Source: an uncultured Verrucomicrobia subdivision 3 bacterium
GTDB lineage: Bacteria > Verrucomicrobiota > Verrucomicrobiia > Limisphaerales > UBA11358
Direction: 5' to 3'
Assembly: GCA_903895255.1 (NCBI GenBank)
Contig: CAITTG010000134.1
Location: 1 to 47,745 of the forward strand
DNA length: 47,745 nucleotides
Shown one piece after another: positions 25,661 through 33,826 of this stretch. Position 1 is the first letter of the stretch; each line of letters opens with the position of its first letter. Both the position numbers and the translations under genes were made by a program. Under the pieces are notes generated by a model. The model was not told where the DNA came from. It saw nothing but the letters and a program-made list of their open reading frames with translations, and did not search any database.

Positions 25661-26764
25661 ATGAATGTTATTCAGGGCGGACGCGCCCGCCCCTGCCGCA
25701 CAGTCGCTTTTGACCGGCCCGCGAACTCCGTCTTATTAATCGAGCAACGCCTGCTCCCCCACGAGTTCAAAATCGTGGCCACTAAAAATTTCCGGGAAAC
25801 GGCCGCCGCCATCCGCACCATGGTGGTGCGTGGCGCGGGTGCCATCGGCGCCACCGCTGCCTACGGGCTCGCCCAAGGGGCACTGGCTTTCCGGAGCACC
25901 AGCCTGGCCAAGTTCAACCAGCACGTCGACACGGTTTATCAAACCCTCAAGGAGGCCCGTCCCACCGCCGTGGACCCCGTCAACGCGATGAACGAGGTGC
26001 GCACCGTCATGCGCCTCGGGGAAACGGTGCCCGAACAGCAAGTACTGGCACTGGCGGCGGCGGAGGAATTTGCCAGCAGCGATGTGGAACATTGCCGCGC
26101 CATCGGCCAGCACGGGGCCAGGCTCATCCGCAACGGCATGCGACTCCTCACCCATTGCAATGCCGGCTGGCTGGCCTTTGTGGACATCGGCTCCGCCACC
26201 GCCCCGATGTATGCCGCCCAAGCGCAAGGCAAACAATTCCACGTGTTTTGCGATGAAACCCGCCCCCGTTCCCAGGGTGCCACCCTCACGGCCTGGGAAC
26301 TTTCGCAGCAAAAAATCTCGCACCAGATCATTGCCGACAATGCCGCCGGCCACCTTATGCAGCGCGGGGAAATCGACTTGGTTATCGTGGGCAGCGACCG
26401 GGTGCTCGGCCGCACCGGCGAAGTGGCCAACAAAATCGGCACCTACACCAAGGCCGTGCTGGCCCACCGCCATCAAATCCCCTTTTACGTGGCCATCCCG
26501 CTTTCCACCATTGATTGGAACCTGAAACGCGGCCTGGACATACCCATCGAAGAACGGGAGGAAGCTGAAGTGCTGGGCGCCTGGGGCATTACCTCGGCTA
26601 AAAAGCGGGAATACATCCGCGTGGCCAACCCCACCAGTGGCGCGCGCAACCCCGGCTTTGACGTCACCCCACCCGAACTCATCACCGGCATCATCACGCC
26701 GATGGGCCTTATCAAGCCCAAGGATCTGTGGAAACGCCGGGGCGACCTTGGCCACTCCGCGTAA
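25661..26764 (+). CDS. mtnA: S-methyl-5-thioribose-1-phosphate isomerase
   Basis: The 367-residue product matches MtnA: 'VRGAGAIGATAAYGLAQGA' (about 56-74), 'LLTHCNAGWLAFVDIGSATAP' (catalytic Cys of HCNAG), 'VFCDETRPRSQGATLTAWEL', 'VGSDRVLGRTGEVANKIGTY' (catalytic Asp in SDR) and 'PFYVAIPLSTIDW'. It converts methylthioribose-1-phosphate to the ribulose form in methionine salvage. No other salvage genes are in the window. Its stop is one base from the stop of the convergent NiCoT gene. Confidence 0.94.
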   Translation: MNVIQGGRARPCRTVAFDRPANSVLLIEQRLLPHEFKIVATKNFRETAAAIRTMVVRGAGAIGATAAYGLAQGALAFRSTSLAKFNQHVDTVYQTLKEARPTAVDPVNAMNEVRTVMRLGETVPEQQVLALAAAEEFASSDVEHCRAIGQHGARLIRNGMRLLTHCNAGWLAFVDIGSATAPMYAAQAQGKQFHVFCDETRPRSQGATLTAWELSQQKISHQIIADNAAGHLMQRGEIDLVIVGSDRVLGRTGEVANKIGTYTKAVLAHRHQIPFYVAIPLSTIDWNLKRGLDIPIEEREEAEVLGAWGITSAKKREYIRVANPTSGARNPGFDVTPPELITGIITPMGLIKPKDLWKRRGDLGHSA

Positions 26765-26765
26765 A

Positions 26766-27893
26766 TTATTCCCGGTTGAGGCGGGCCCCGTTGGGGTAAC
26801 CAGCGGCCTTCAAGGGCAAGGAGGCCTGGACTTCAATGTCATCGTATCTCTTGAGGCGATAAATGAAGAGGGACACCGCCCAACTCAGCGCAAAGACACC
26901 GATAATAACAAATCCGATGAGCCCAAAATGCCCGTTCAATTCGGCAATCACATCCCATAACAATCCGTGCAGGTTCAACTGCCCCCCGATGAGCCCCAGC
27001 ACCTCAATGCCGCCAATCAGCAGCGCGACCAAGATGGAGACCAGCGTGATGGTCATGTTGTAGTAAAGTTTGCGAATGGGTTTCACGAAAGCCCAGCCGT
27101 AAGCCCGCAGCATCAAAATACTGTCCGTGGTGTCAATCAAGGCCATGCCCGCCGCGAACAAAGTGGGAAAGACCAGAATCGACCAAATCGGCAGCCCCCG
27201 GGTGGCTTGGGTCGCGGAGATGCCGAGCAACCCCACCTCGGTGGCGGTGTCAAAACCCAGGCCAAAAAGCAGGCCAACCGGATACATCTGCCAGCTTTGC
27301 CCGACCAGGCGAAACAAACCGCGAAAGATCCGGCCAAAGAAACCCCGCCGGGCCAGCAGCAGGTTGAGGTCTTCGTCCACATACTCCCCGCCCCGGCGCA
27401 CATGTTGAAAGGTTTGCCATACCGAAATCAAAATGAAAATGTTCGCGGTCGCCAGGATGAGCAGAAAGAGAGCGGAAACGGTTGTGCCCACCAAGCCACC
27501 GATGGCTTGAAACGCTTGAAAATGTTCCTTCAGCGCGACCGAGGTCACCGCAATGGCCACTGAAAGGGCGAACACAATGGTCGAGTGACCTAAAGAAAAA
27601 TAGAACCCAACCCCGACCGGACGCTGTCCCTGCTGCATCAGCTTGCGCGTCACATTGTCAATCGCCGCGATGTGATCGGCATCCACGGCGTGCCGAATGC
27701 CAAAGGTGTAGGCCAGCAGCGCGGTGCCCAGCAACAGCGGGTAATGATGAAACGCCACGAACGCCCAAATCCACGCACCCACATTGGCGCTCAGCAGCAG
27801 AGCAAACAACATGGCGGTCCGTCCCCGCAGGCCGGAAATGGCCGGCGGAACGAGCTGGCGACTCACAAAGCTGGCAGCGAACCAGTTGGTCAT
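26766..27893 (-). CDS. Nickel/cobalt transporter, NiCoT (HoxN/NixA) family
   Basis: The 375-residue protein has about eight membrane helices. The diagnostic helix II motif 'RHAVDADHIAAIDNVTRKLM' is intact, as are 'GFYFSLGHSTIVF' and 'LGFDTATEVGLL'. The family imports Ni2+ and/or Co2+ at low rate and high affinity. No nickel enzyme or cobalamin gene adjoins it, so the preferred metal is open. No NikR-type operator or NiCo/cobalamin riboswitch was recognised in the 164 bases upstream. Confidence 0.93.
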   Translation of the reverse strand: MTNWFAASFVSRQLVPPAISGLRGRTAMLFALLLSANVGAWIWAFVAFHHYPLLLGTALLAYTFGIRHAVDADHIAAIDNVTRKLMQQGQRPVGVGFYFSLGHSTIVFALSVAIAVTSVALKEHFQAFQAIGGLVGTTVSALFLLILATANIFILISVWQTFQHVRRGGEYVDEDLNLLLARRGFFGRIFRGLFRLVGQSWQMYPVGLLFGLGFDTATEVGLLGISATQATRGLPIWSILVFPTLFAAGMALIDTTDSILMLRAYGWAFVKPIRKLYYNMTITLVSILVALLIGGIEVLGLIGGQLNLHGLLWDVIAELNGHFGLIGFVIIGVFALSWAVSLFIYRLKRYDDIEVQASLPLKAAGYPNGARLNRE

Positions 27894-28057
27894 AGACCGT
27901 TTTAACTTTAATCCACTACTGACCGCCGTAACAATTATGCCAGCAATCGTAATACTTCAGCCCGGGAAGGCAAATTAAATATGGACACCATTCCTTGCCA
28001 AAAACGCATCATGGATTTGCTCTGGCCAAGTCGCGTGCAGGCGCACCTCGCTTGGTT

Positions 28058-28843
28058 CTAACCGGCTGACGATGGAGCTGTACCGTCCTCCAGTTCCTCT
28101 TCTTCAGCAATGGACGTGGAATCGCTTCGCGGGAAACTCGGCGCATCCGCCCCGGCCACCAACACAACAAATTCCCCTTTTAGCGATCGTTTGGCGGCCA
28201 CGGCCAGCAGTTCGGCGGGCTTGCCCCGCAAGAATTCCTCAAATTTTTTCGTTAGTTCACGGGCCAAGACAACGTCCCGCGCAGGATAAACTTCCGCCAG
28301 TTCGCCCAGCAATTTTTCGATGCGATAGGGGGACTCGTAAAATACCAGCGTGCCCGGGACCGCTTGGAGCGCGGTCAAACGATTGTGTCGCTGCCCGGAT
28401 TTGTGGGGGAGAAAACCCACAAAATGGAATTCATCCGTGGGCAAACCGCTGGCCGTGAGGGCACCCACCAAAGCGCAGGGTCCCACCACCGACTCCACGC
28501 GCAAGCCCGCCGCAATGGCCGCCTTCACCACTCGCTCACCCGGATCACTAATGCCCGGACTGCCGGCATCCGTGACCAGCGCGACCTTTGCCCCATGGCG
28601 GAGCCGTTCAATGATTTCCTCGCTGCGCCGGGCCTCATTAAATTGGAAATAACTCAAAAGCGGCCGGGAAATGCCAAAATGTTTCAGGAGTTGACCGGAT
28701 CGCCGGGTGTCCTCGGCCGCCACCACATCGCACTCCCGCAATACCCGCAGCGCCCGCAGGGTGATGTCCTCCAGATTCCCAATCGGTGTGGCGACCAAAT
28801 AAAGGGTTCCCGGGGTCAGGGGCGGCAGGGCGGCAGTATCCAT
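28058..28843 (-). CDS. rsmI: 16S rRNA (cytidine-1402-2'-O)-methyltransferase RsmI
   Basis: The 261-residue product has the tetrapyrrole-methylase fold with RsmI motifs: 'LYLVATPIGNLEDITLRAL' (about 14-32), 'AEDTRRSGQLLKHFGI', 'VTDAGSPGISDPG', 'ASGLPTDEFHFVGFLP' and 'YESPYRI'. It methylates C1402 in the ribosomal decoding centre together with RsmH. The last ~25 residues (Ser/Glu-rich) are an extra acidic tail. Confidence 0.95.
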   Translation of the reverse strand: MDTAALPPLTPGTLYLVATPIGNLEDITLRALRVLRECDVVAAEDTRRSGQLLKHFGISRPLLSYFQFNEARRSEEIIERLRHGAKVALVTDAGSPGISDPGERVVKAAIAAGLRVESVVGPCALVGALTASGLPTDEFHFVGFLPHKSGQRHNRLTALQAVPGTLVFYESPYRIEKLLGELAEVYPARDVVLARELTKKFEEFLRGKPAELLAVAAKRSLKGEFVVLVAGADAPSFPRSDSTSIAEEEELEDGTAPSSAG

Positions 28844-28900
28844 GCCGTCATTAAAGCAAAAAACTCCGGGAAACCAAACGAAACATCATTTTGAATTTTT

Positions 28901-28928
28901 TATGTCCATTTGTGTCCATCCATGGTTA
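28901..28928. repeat. Short tandem TGTCCAT element
   Basis: TGTCCAT occurs at 28903-28909 and 28913-28919, ten bases apart, followed by CCATGGTTA. The reverse complement (TAACCATGGATGGACACA...) resembles 'aaccacggatgg' at 36554-36580. I take both as worn copies of one dispersed intergenic element; this rests on similarity by eye. Confidence 0.3.
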
Positions 28929-28946
28929 GAATAAGGCTCATTTAAT

Positions 28947-29501
28947 ATGAAATTGTCTTTGTTAACGGTCGCGCTGGGACTGGTCGTGAGTGTGCTCAAC
29001 CTCTATGGCCTGCTGAGCCCGGCCAAATGCACGACCTTGGCGCGCCAATTCCCACGCTCGCAACCGGCGGGATGGGTGCTGATGCTGCTGGGCACCGCCT
29101 GGTTTTTATACATCGTCAACTACGAGCCCATCGCCGATTTTTCCGCCTATAAAAACGTCATGATGCTGGGTTTTGGCGCGGTGGGGGTGCTCGCCTGCAT
29201 CTTCGTTCCGGATTTTCTGGCCGTGCGGGGATTGGCCATTGTGTTGATGCTGCTCGGCAAATTAATGGTGGACACCGGCCGGCCCCATCTCGGGGAATCG
29301 CCCTGCGTCCTCGTCATCCAGGCCCTAGCCTATGGCTATGTCATTGCCGGGATGTGGCTGACCATAACGCCCTGGCGGCTGCGGGACTGGTTGGACTGGC
29401 TGACCGCCAGCCAGCAACGTGTCCGCCTGATCAGCGGACTCCGTCTGGGCTTGGGGCTCTTTCTCGTCGGGCTCGGGCTGACGGTGTTTCGCAACATGTG
29501 A
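28947..29501 (+). CDS. Four- to six-helix membrane protein of unknown function
   Basis: This 184-residue hydrophobic protein has an N-terminal helix (about 5-22), then helices near 43-57, 69-90, 92-108, 119-140 and 160-180, with 'QFPRSQPAGWVLMLLGTAWF' after the first. I do not recognise the family. It lies 12 bases upstream of pdxH on the same strand, so the two are likely co-transcribed. No enzyme motif was seen. Confidence 0.8.
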   Translation: MKLSLLTVALGLVVSVLNLYGLLSPAKCTTLARQFPRSQPAGWVLMLLGTAWFLYIVNYEPIADFSAYKNVMMLGFGAVGVLACIFVPDFLAVRGLAIVLMLLGKLMVDTGRPHLGESPCVLVIQALAYGYVIAGMWLTITPWRLRDWLDWLTASQQRVRLISGLRLGLGLFLVGLGLTVFRNM

Positions 29502-29513
29502 GGGACATGGCCC

Positions 29514-30209
29514 ATGAATCTGGCGGATTTGCGGGAAAATTACCGGCGCGGACAACTGGATCATGGCGATCTGGCCGCCCAACCGCTCCGGCAATTTGAA
29601 ATCTGGTTTGCCACCGCCGCGCACGGCGGCCGCTGGCGGCGCATTGGGATCGCCTTATACAAACTATGGCAGGCCATCATTGGCCGCCCGCCGACCGACG
29701 TGAATGCCATGGTCCTGGCCACCGTCAGCCATCAAGGGGAGCCGTCCTCGCGCAATGTATTACTTAAAGGAGTGGATGACCGGGGGTTTATTTTCTTCAC
29801 GAATTATGACAGCCGCAAAGGCCGGGAACTGGCGGAAAATCCCCATGCCGCGCTGACCTTTTACTGGCCGGATTTGGAACGCCAGGTGTGCGTTGCCGGC
29901 ACGGTGACAAAACTACCCACTGCGGAATCGGAGGCTTACTTTCGCAGCCGGCCCCGGGACAGCCAACTCGGGGCCTGGGCCTCCAATCAAAGTCAGGTCG
30001 TCCCCGACCGCGAGGCCCTGGAGCGTCAATGGCAGGAAGTTGCCGCTCGATTTCCCGGTCAGGTTCCCCTGCCCCCCAACTGGGGTGGCTTTGTGCTGCA
30101 GCCGGAGCGTCTGGAATTCTGGCAGGGCCGCCCCGGCCGACTCCATGATCGGTTCCGTTACGCACGCCAGCCCGATGGTTCCTGGCAGCTCAACCGGCTG
30201 TCGCCTTAA
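29514..30209 (+). CDS. pdxH: Pyridoxamine 5'-phosphate oxidase
   Basis: The 231-residue protein begins with PdxH-like 'LADLRENYRRGQLDHGDL' and 'PLRQFEIWF'. The FMN- and substrate-binding parts follow: 'NAMVLATVSHQGEPSSRNVL', 'GFIFFTNYDSRKGRELAENP', 'RSRPRDSQLGAWASNQSQVV' and C-terminal 'LHDRFRYARQ'. It forms pyridoxal 5'-phosphate. Between 'FEIWFATAA' and 'NAMVLATV' there are about 20 extra residues (38-58, 'RWRRIGIALYKLWQAIIG') compared with the usual short loop. The stop overlaps the convergent DUF481 stop by four bases. Confidence 0.93.
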   Translation: MNLADLRENYRRGQLDHGDLAAQPLRQFEIWFATAAHGGRWRRIGIALYKLWQAIIGRPPTDVNAMVLATVSHQGEPSSRNVLLKGVDDRGFIFFTNYDSRKGRELAENPHAALTFYWPDLERQVCVAGTVTKLPTAESEAYFRSRPRDSQLGAWASNQSQVVPDREALERQWQEVAARFPGQVPLPPNWGGFVLQPERLEFWQGRPGRLHDRFRYARQPDGSWQLNRLSP

Positions 30210-31093
30210 AATTTGTAAGCAATTCCGCTCACCAGTTTGACGTCATTTTTCTCACGCCCCGCCGCAGGCTGGTTGACATAATTTTCATCAAAAACCACTT
30301 GCAGACTCACTTTTTTGGTGAGGGAAGTTTCGACACCAACCTCGGCATTAAGGATGTAATTATTTAACTGGTTAATCTGGGGAATCAGTTCGGCATTCTG
30401 CCACAGCCGGGCCGATGGACTCAATTTTCGCTCAAATTTTTCCGACAGCCGCAAGCTCGCGTAGGTATTATCCTCGTTGCCCCGGTTTTCCGTAACCACC
30501 CCGGGGCCGACTTCCCCGGCCAGCGTGGTAACTTTGGTTTTGACAAAATAATAACCCGCCCCCGGGCTGAGGGACAGCCGGTATTTGAGGTCTTGAATGC
30601 CATCGTGCAAGGCATCTGCATTCGCAAAGCCGTAAAGCGTCGGGCTGAATAAATGGTTATACTGGGCCATTCCATGAATGGTGTCCTGCGACTCGGTACC
30701 GTTGTTATCCCCATAGGCGCCATCGGCGCCAATAATATATTCGTTGGTTTCCTTCTTCTTTTGGGTCCCAAACTTGGCCGTGAACAGCGTGGTGTCGCTG
30801 TTCCCCCGGGTAAAGGCAAAGCCGGCGGCAATCGAACTCACCCACGGATAGGTGGGGATGGGAGCCGGCGGCGGCTTGGGCGGCGGGACCTGCACGATCT
30901 GCACCACCACATTGGTGCCCGTGGTGGGCAGCAGCACAGTGTTCGTGCCCTGGCTGATTTGCAGGAAGGTGTTGGTCAGACTGGTCGTCAGGGCCACCGA
31001 GTTGGTGGTGCCGAGCGTGTTATTATCCGCATACCCAGAGTACACCCCCGTCAGGGCCGCCAGCAGCACGGCGCTTTGCTTCACTTGTTTCAT
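30206..31093 (-). CDS. DUF481 outer-membrane protein (YdiY-like)
   Basis: The 295-residue protein has a signal peptide ('MKQVKQSAVLLAALTGVYSG'), a Thr/Asn-rich segment, a Pro-rich linker ('PPPKPPPAPIPTYP', about 72-85) and a DUF481 beta-barrel. The barrel begins 'VSSIAAGFAFTRGNSDTTLF', shows 'YGFANADALHDGIQDLKYR' and 'LSPGAGYYF', and ends in Phe ('GIAYKF'). DUF481 proteins are salt-induced outer-membrane proteins of uncertain role. Convergent with pdxH. Confidence 0.88.
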   Translation of the reverse strand: MKQVKQSAVLLAALTGVYSGYADNNTLGTTNSVALTTSLTNTFLQISQGTNTVLLPTTGTNVVVQIVQVPPPKPPPAPIPTYPWVSSIAAGFAFTRGNSDTTLFTAKFGTQKKKETNEYIIGADGAYGDNNGTESQDTIHGMAQYNHLFSPTLYGFANADALHDGIQDLKYRLSLSPGAGYYFVKTKVTTLAGEVGPGVVTENRGNEDNTYASLRLSEKFERKLSPSARLWQNAELIPQINQLNNYILNAEVGVETSLTKKVSLQVVFDENYVNQPAAGREKNDVKLVSGIAYKF

Positions 31094-31173
31094 AAAAAAG
31101 GTGGTCTAAAAGACACCATTAATACGAGCGCGGCAAGTGTTTATTGCATTTATTTTGGGATTATTTAGGCCGG

Positions 31174-33798
31174 CTATTTAACCGTTTCCGGCTCAGAGGC
31201 CAACTCCTCGCCCGGCTCACTGATCACCGGGGCAATCGCCTGCAATTTATCCCCGGCATCCAGGTTGACGAGCTTGACCCCCATGGTGTTCCGCCCGGCT
31301 TCCCGGATGTCCTTAACGCTGGTGCGCACCATCTGACCACTGACCGTGATGAGCATGATCTCGTCATTCTCCCGCACTGTCAGGGCGCCAATCACCCCGC
31401 CGGTCTTGTCACCGGTTTTCATGGTGATAATGCCCTTGCCGCCCCGGGACTGGACGCGGTACTCGCCAAAATCGGTGCGTTTGCCAATGCCCTGATCCCC
31501 GGCAACCAGCAACGTGGCATCCGCCACCACCACGGCCGCGGCCACCACGGCATCGCCCGCTTCCAGGGTGATGCCTTTGACCCCGCCGGCCGGCCGGCCC
31601 ATGGAACGCACTTCTTCCTCGTTAAACCGGATGCTCATGCCGTCCTTGGTGATGATGACCACTTCGTTCTGGCCAGTGGTCAGCTTCACATCAATGAGCG
31701 TGTCACCCGGTTCGATGCCGATGGCAATAATCCCGCCCTTGCGCACGTTGGAAAATTCATTCAGCGTGGTTTTCTTGACGGTGCCCAGGCGGGTAGTGAA
31801 GAACAATTCCCCGGACTGTTGCCAGGTGGTGTCCTTTTTATTTTCATCCAGCTTGGATTGAATGCGGATGAGCGCGGCCACTTTTTCGTCCGCCTTCAAT
31901 TCCAGCAAATTCGCAATGCTCCGGCCCTTCGCCGCGCGGCCCATGTCCGGAATCTCGTGCACCCGCTCGACGTACACCCGTCCGCTGTTTGTGAAGAACA
32001 TCAGGTAATCATGCGTGCTGGCCGTGAACAAATGCTCCACAAAGTCCTTGTCCTCCGGCGTCTCACTCTCCCGGGTCGTCATGCCAATGACCCCCTTGCC
32101 ACCCCGGCGTTGGGCGCGGTAGGAACTGACGTTCGTGCGCTTTAACAAGCCCGCATGGGTCAGCGTGATGATCACCCCTTCATTGGCAATCAAATCCTCA
32201 ATCGCAATCTCGCCCTCGTCCGGCACAATCTCGGTTTTACGCGGCGTCGCGTGCTTTTCCTGGATCAATCTTAGCTCGTCCTTGATGATCGCCATCACGC
32301 GGGCCTCGCGGGCCAGAATGTCCAGCAAATCCTTAATGCGTTCCAGCAGGGCGCGGTATTCCGCATCCACCTTGTCAATTTCCAGCCCCGTCAACTGGTA
32401 AAGGCGCAATTCTAAAATGGCATCCACCTGCCGCTCGGTCAACGCATAGCGCCCACCGGTGAGGCGTTCTTCGCGCCGGATCAATATCCCCCAGGTTTCC
32501 ACCTGGGCCCGCGACCACTCAAAGGCCAGCAACTTCACCTTCGCCTCATCCTTGGTCTTGCTGCCCCGGATGATTTTGATGAACTCATCCAGGTTGGACA
32601 GCGCCACCAAATAGCCCTCCAGCAACTCCGCGCGCTCCTCCGCCTTGCGCAATTCAAAGCGCGTCCGGCGCAGAATCACCTCGCGGCGGTGGTCAATATA
32701 ACAGGAAATCAATTCGCGCAGGTTGAGGGTCTTGGGTTTGCCCTTGTCAATCGCCAGCGCGTTCACGCTGAAGCTGACTTCCATCTGCGTGTGCTGGAAC
32801 AGGTTGTTGATGACCACCTTGGGCAGGGCGTCCCGCTTGAGTTCCATGACCAGCCGGGTGTTTTCATCCGACTCATTGCGCATCGCCGAAATCTCGGTGA
32901 TGATTTTCTCGTTCACCAGCCCGGCAATCGCCTCCTCCAGTGCCGCGCGATTGACGTTGTAGGGAATTTCCGTGATGACGACCTGCTCGCGGTTGCCCTT
33001 CAATTCCTCCACGCCCACCCGTCCGCGCAGCTTGACCGAGCCCTTGCCGGTCGTGAAATAATTCTTGATGCCCTCGATGCCGCAAATGACGCCGCCCGTC
33101 GGGAAATCCGGCCCCTTGATGAACTTCATCAATTCCGGGATGGTGATGGCGGGATTGTCGATCTGCGCACAAATGCCATCAATAACCTCACCCAGGTTGT
33201 GCGGCGGCATATTCGTGGCCATGCCCACCGCGATGCCCGTGCCGCCGTTGACCAGCAGGTTCGGGAAGGCTGCCGGGAACACCGTCGGCTCCGTCATGCG
33301 CTCGTCGTAGTTCGGAACAAAATCCACGGTGTCGCGGTCCATGTCCTGCATGAGCGCCGCGCCCAGATGCGTCAGACGCGCCTCGGTATAACGCATCGCC
33401 GCCGGGGGATCGTTTTCAATCGAGCCAAAGTTGCCCTTGCCGTCCACCAACCGCTCGCGCATCGCCCAGGGCTGGGCCATGTGCACCAGCGTGGGATAAA
33501 TCACCGCCTCGCCGTGCGGATGGTAGTTGCCGGAGGTGTCACCGCAAATTTTCGCGCACTTGTACGGCTTGCGCCCCGGAAAGAGCGAGAGCTCGTGCAT
33601 CGCGTAAAGGATGCGCCGTTGCGAGGGTTTCAGCCCGTCCCGCACATCGGGCAACGCGCGTGAGATGATCACGGACATCGAGTAGTCCAGGAACGAATTT
33701 TTGATTTCGTCCGCCACATTGATCCGCGCGATGACCTCGCCGCCGGAGTAAGCGCCGCCACTGGCGTGGGACGCCTTTGATTCGGTTTCTTCAGACAT
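31174..33798 (-). CDS. gyrA: DNA gyrase subunit A
   Basis: The 874-residue protein has the GyrA breakage-reunion domain with catalytic Tyr137 in 'AAMRYTEARL', the 'HPHGEAVIYPTLVHMAQ' quinolone-resistance region (93-109), the coiled-coil and the six-bladed C-terminal wrapping domain with the GyrA box 'QRRGGKG' (about 560). That box distinguishes it from ParC. With GyrB it introduces negative supercoils using ATP. At E. coli positions Ser83 and Asp87 it has Ala98 and Pro102. It lies 28 bases after gyrB in the same direction. The acidic C-terminus ends 'EPGEELASEPETVK'. Confidence 0.97.
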   Translation of the reverse strand: MSEETESKASHASGGAYSGGEVIARINVADEIKNSFLDYSMSVIISRALPDVRDGLKPSQRRILYAMHELSLFPGRKPYKCAKICGDTSGNYHPHGEAVIYPTLVHMAQPWAMRERLVDGKGNFGSIENDPPAAMRYTEARLTHLGAALMQDMDRDTVDFVPNYDERMTEPTVFPAAFPNLLVNGGTGIAVGMATNMPPHNLGEVIDGICAQIDNPAITIPELMKFIKGPDFPTGGVICGIEGIKNYFTTGKGSVKLRGRVGVEELKGNREQVVITEIPYNVNRAALEEAIAGLVNEKIITEISAMRNESDENTRLVMELKRDALPKVVINNLFQHTQMEVSFSVNALAIDKGKPKTLNLRELISCYIDHRREVILRRTRFELRKAEERAELLEGYLVALSNLDEFIKIIRGSKTKDEAKVKLLAFEWSRAQVETWGILIRREERLTGGRYALTERQVDAILELRLYQLTGLEIDKVDAEYRALLERIKDLLDILAREARVMAIIKDELRLIQEKHATPRKTEIVPDEGEIAIEDLIANEGVIITLTHAGLLKRTNVSSYRAQRRGGKGVIGMTTRESETPEDKDFVEHLFTASTHDYLMFFTNSGRVYVERVHEIPDMGRAAKGRSIANLLELKADEKVAALIRIQSKLDENKKDTTWQQSGELFFTTRLGTVKKTTLNEFSNVRKGGIIAIGIEPGDTLIDVKLTTGQNEVVIITKDGMSIRFNEEEVRSMGRPAGGVKGITLEAGDAVVAAAVVVADATLLVAGDQGIGKRTDFGEYRVQSRGGKGIITMKTGDKTGGVIGALTVRENDEIMLITVSGQMVRTSVKDIREAGRNTMGVKLVNLDAGDKLQAIAPVISEPGEELASEPETVK

Positions 33799-33826
33799 GT
33801 TCAGTTAAGGGAAAAATAAATAAATA

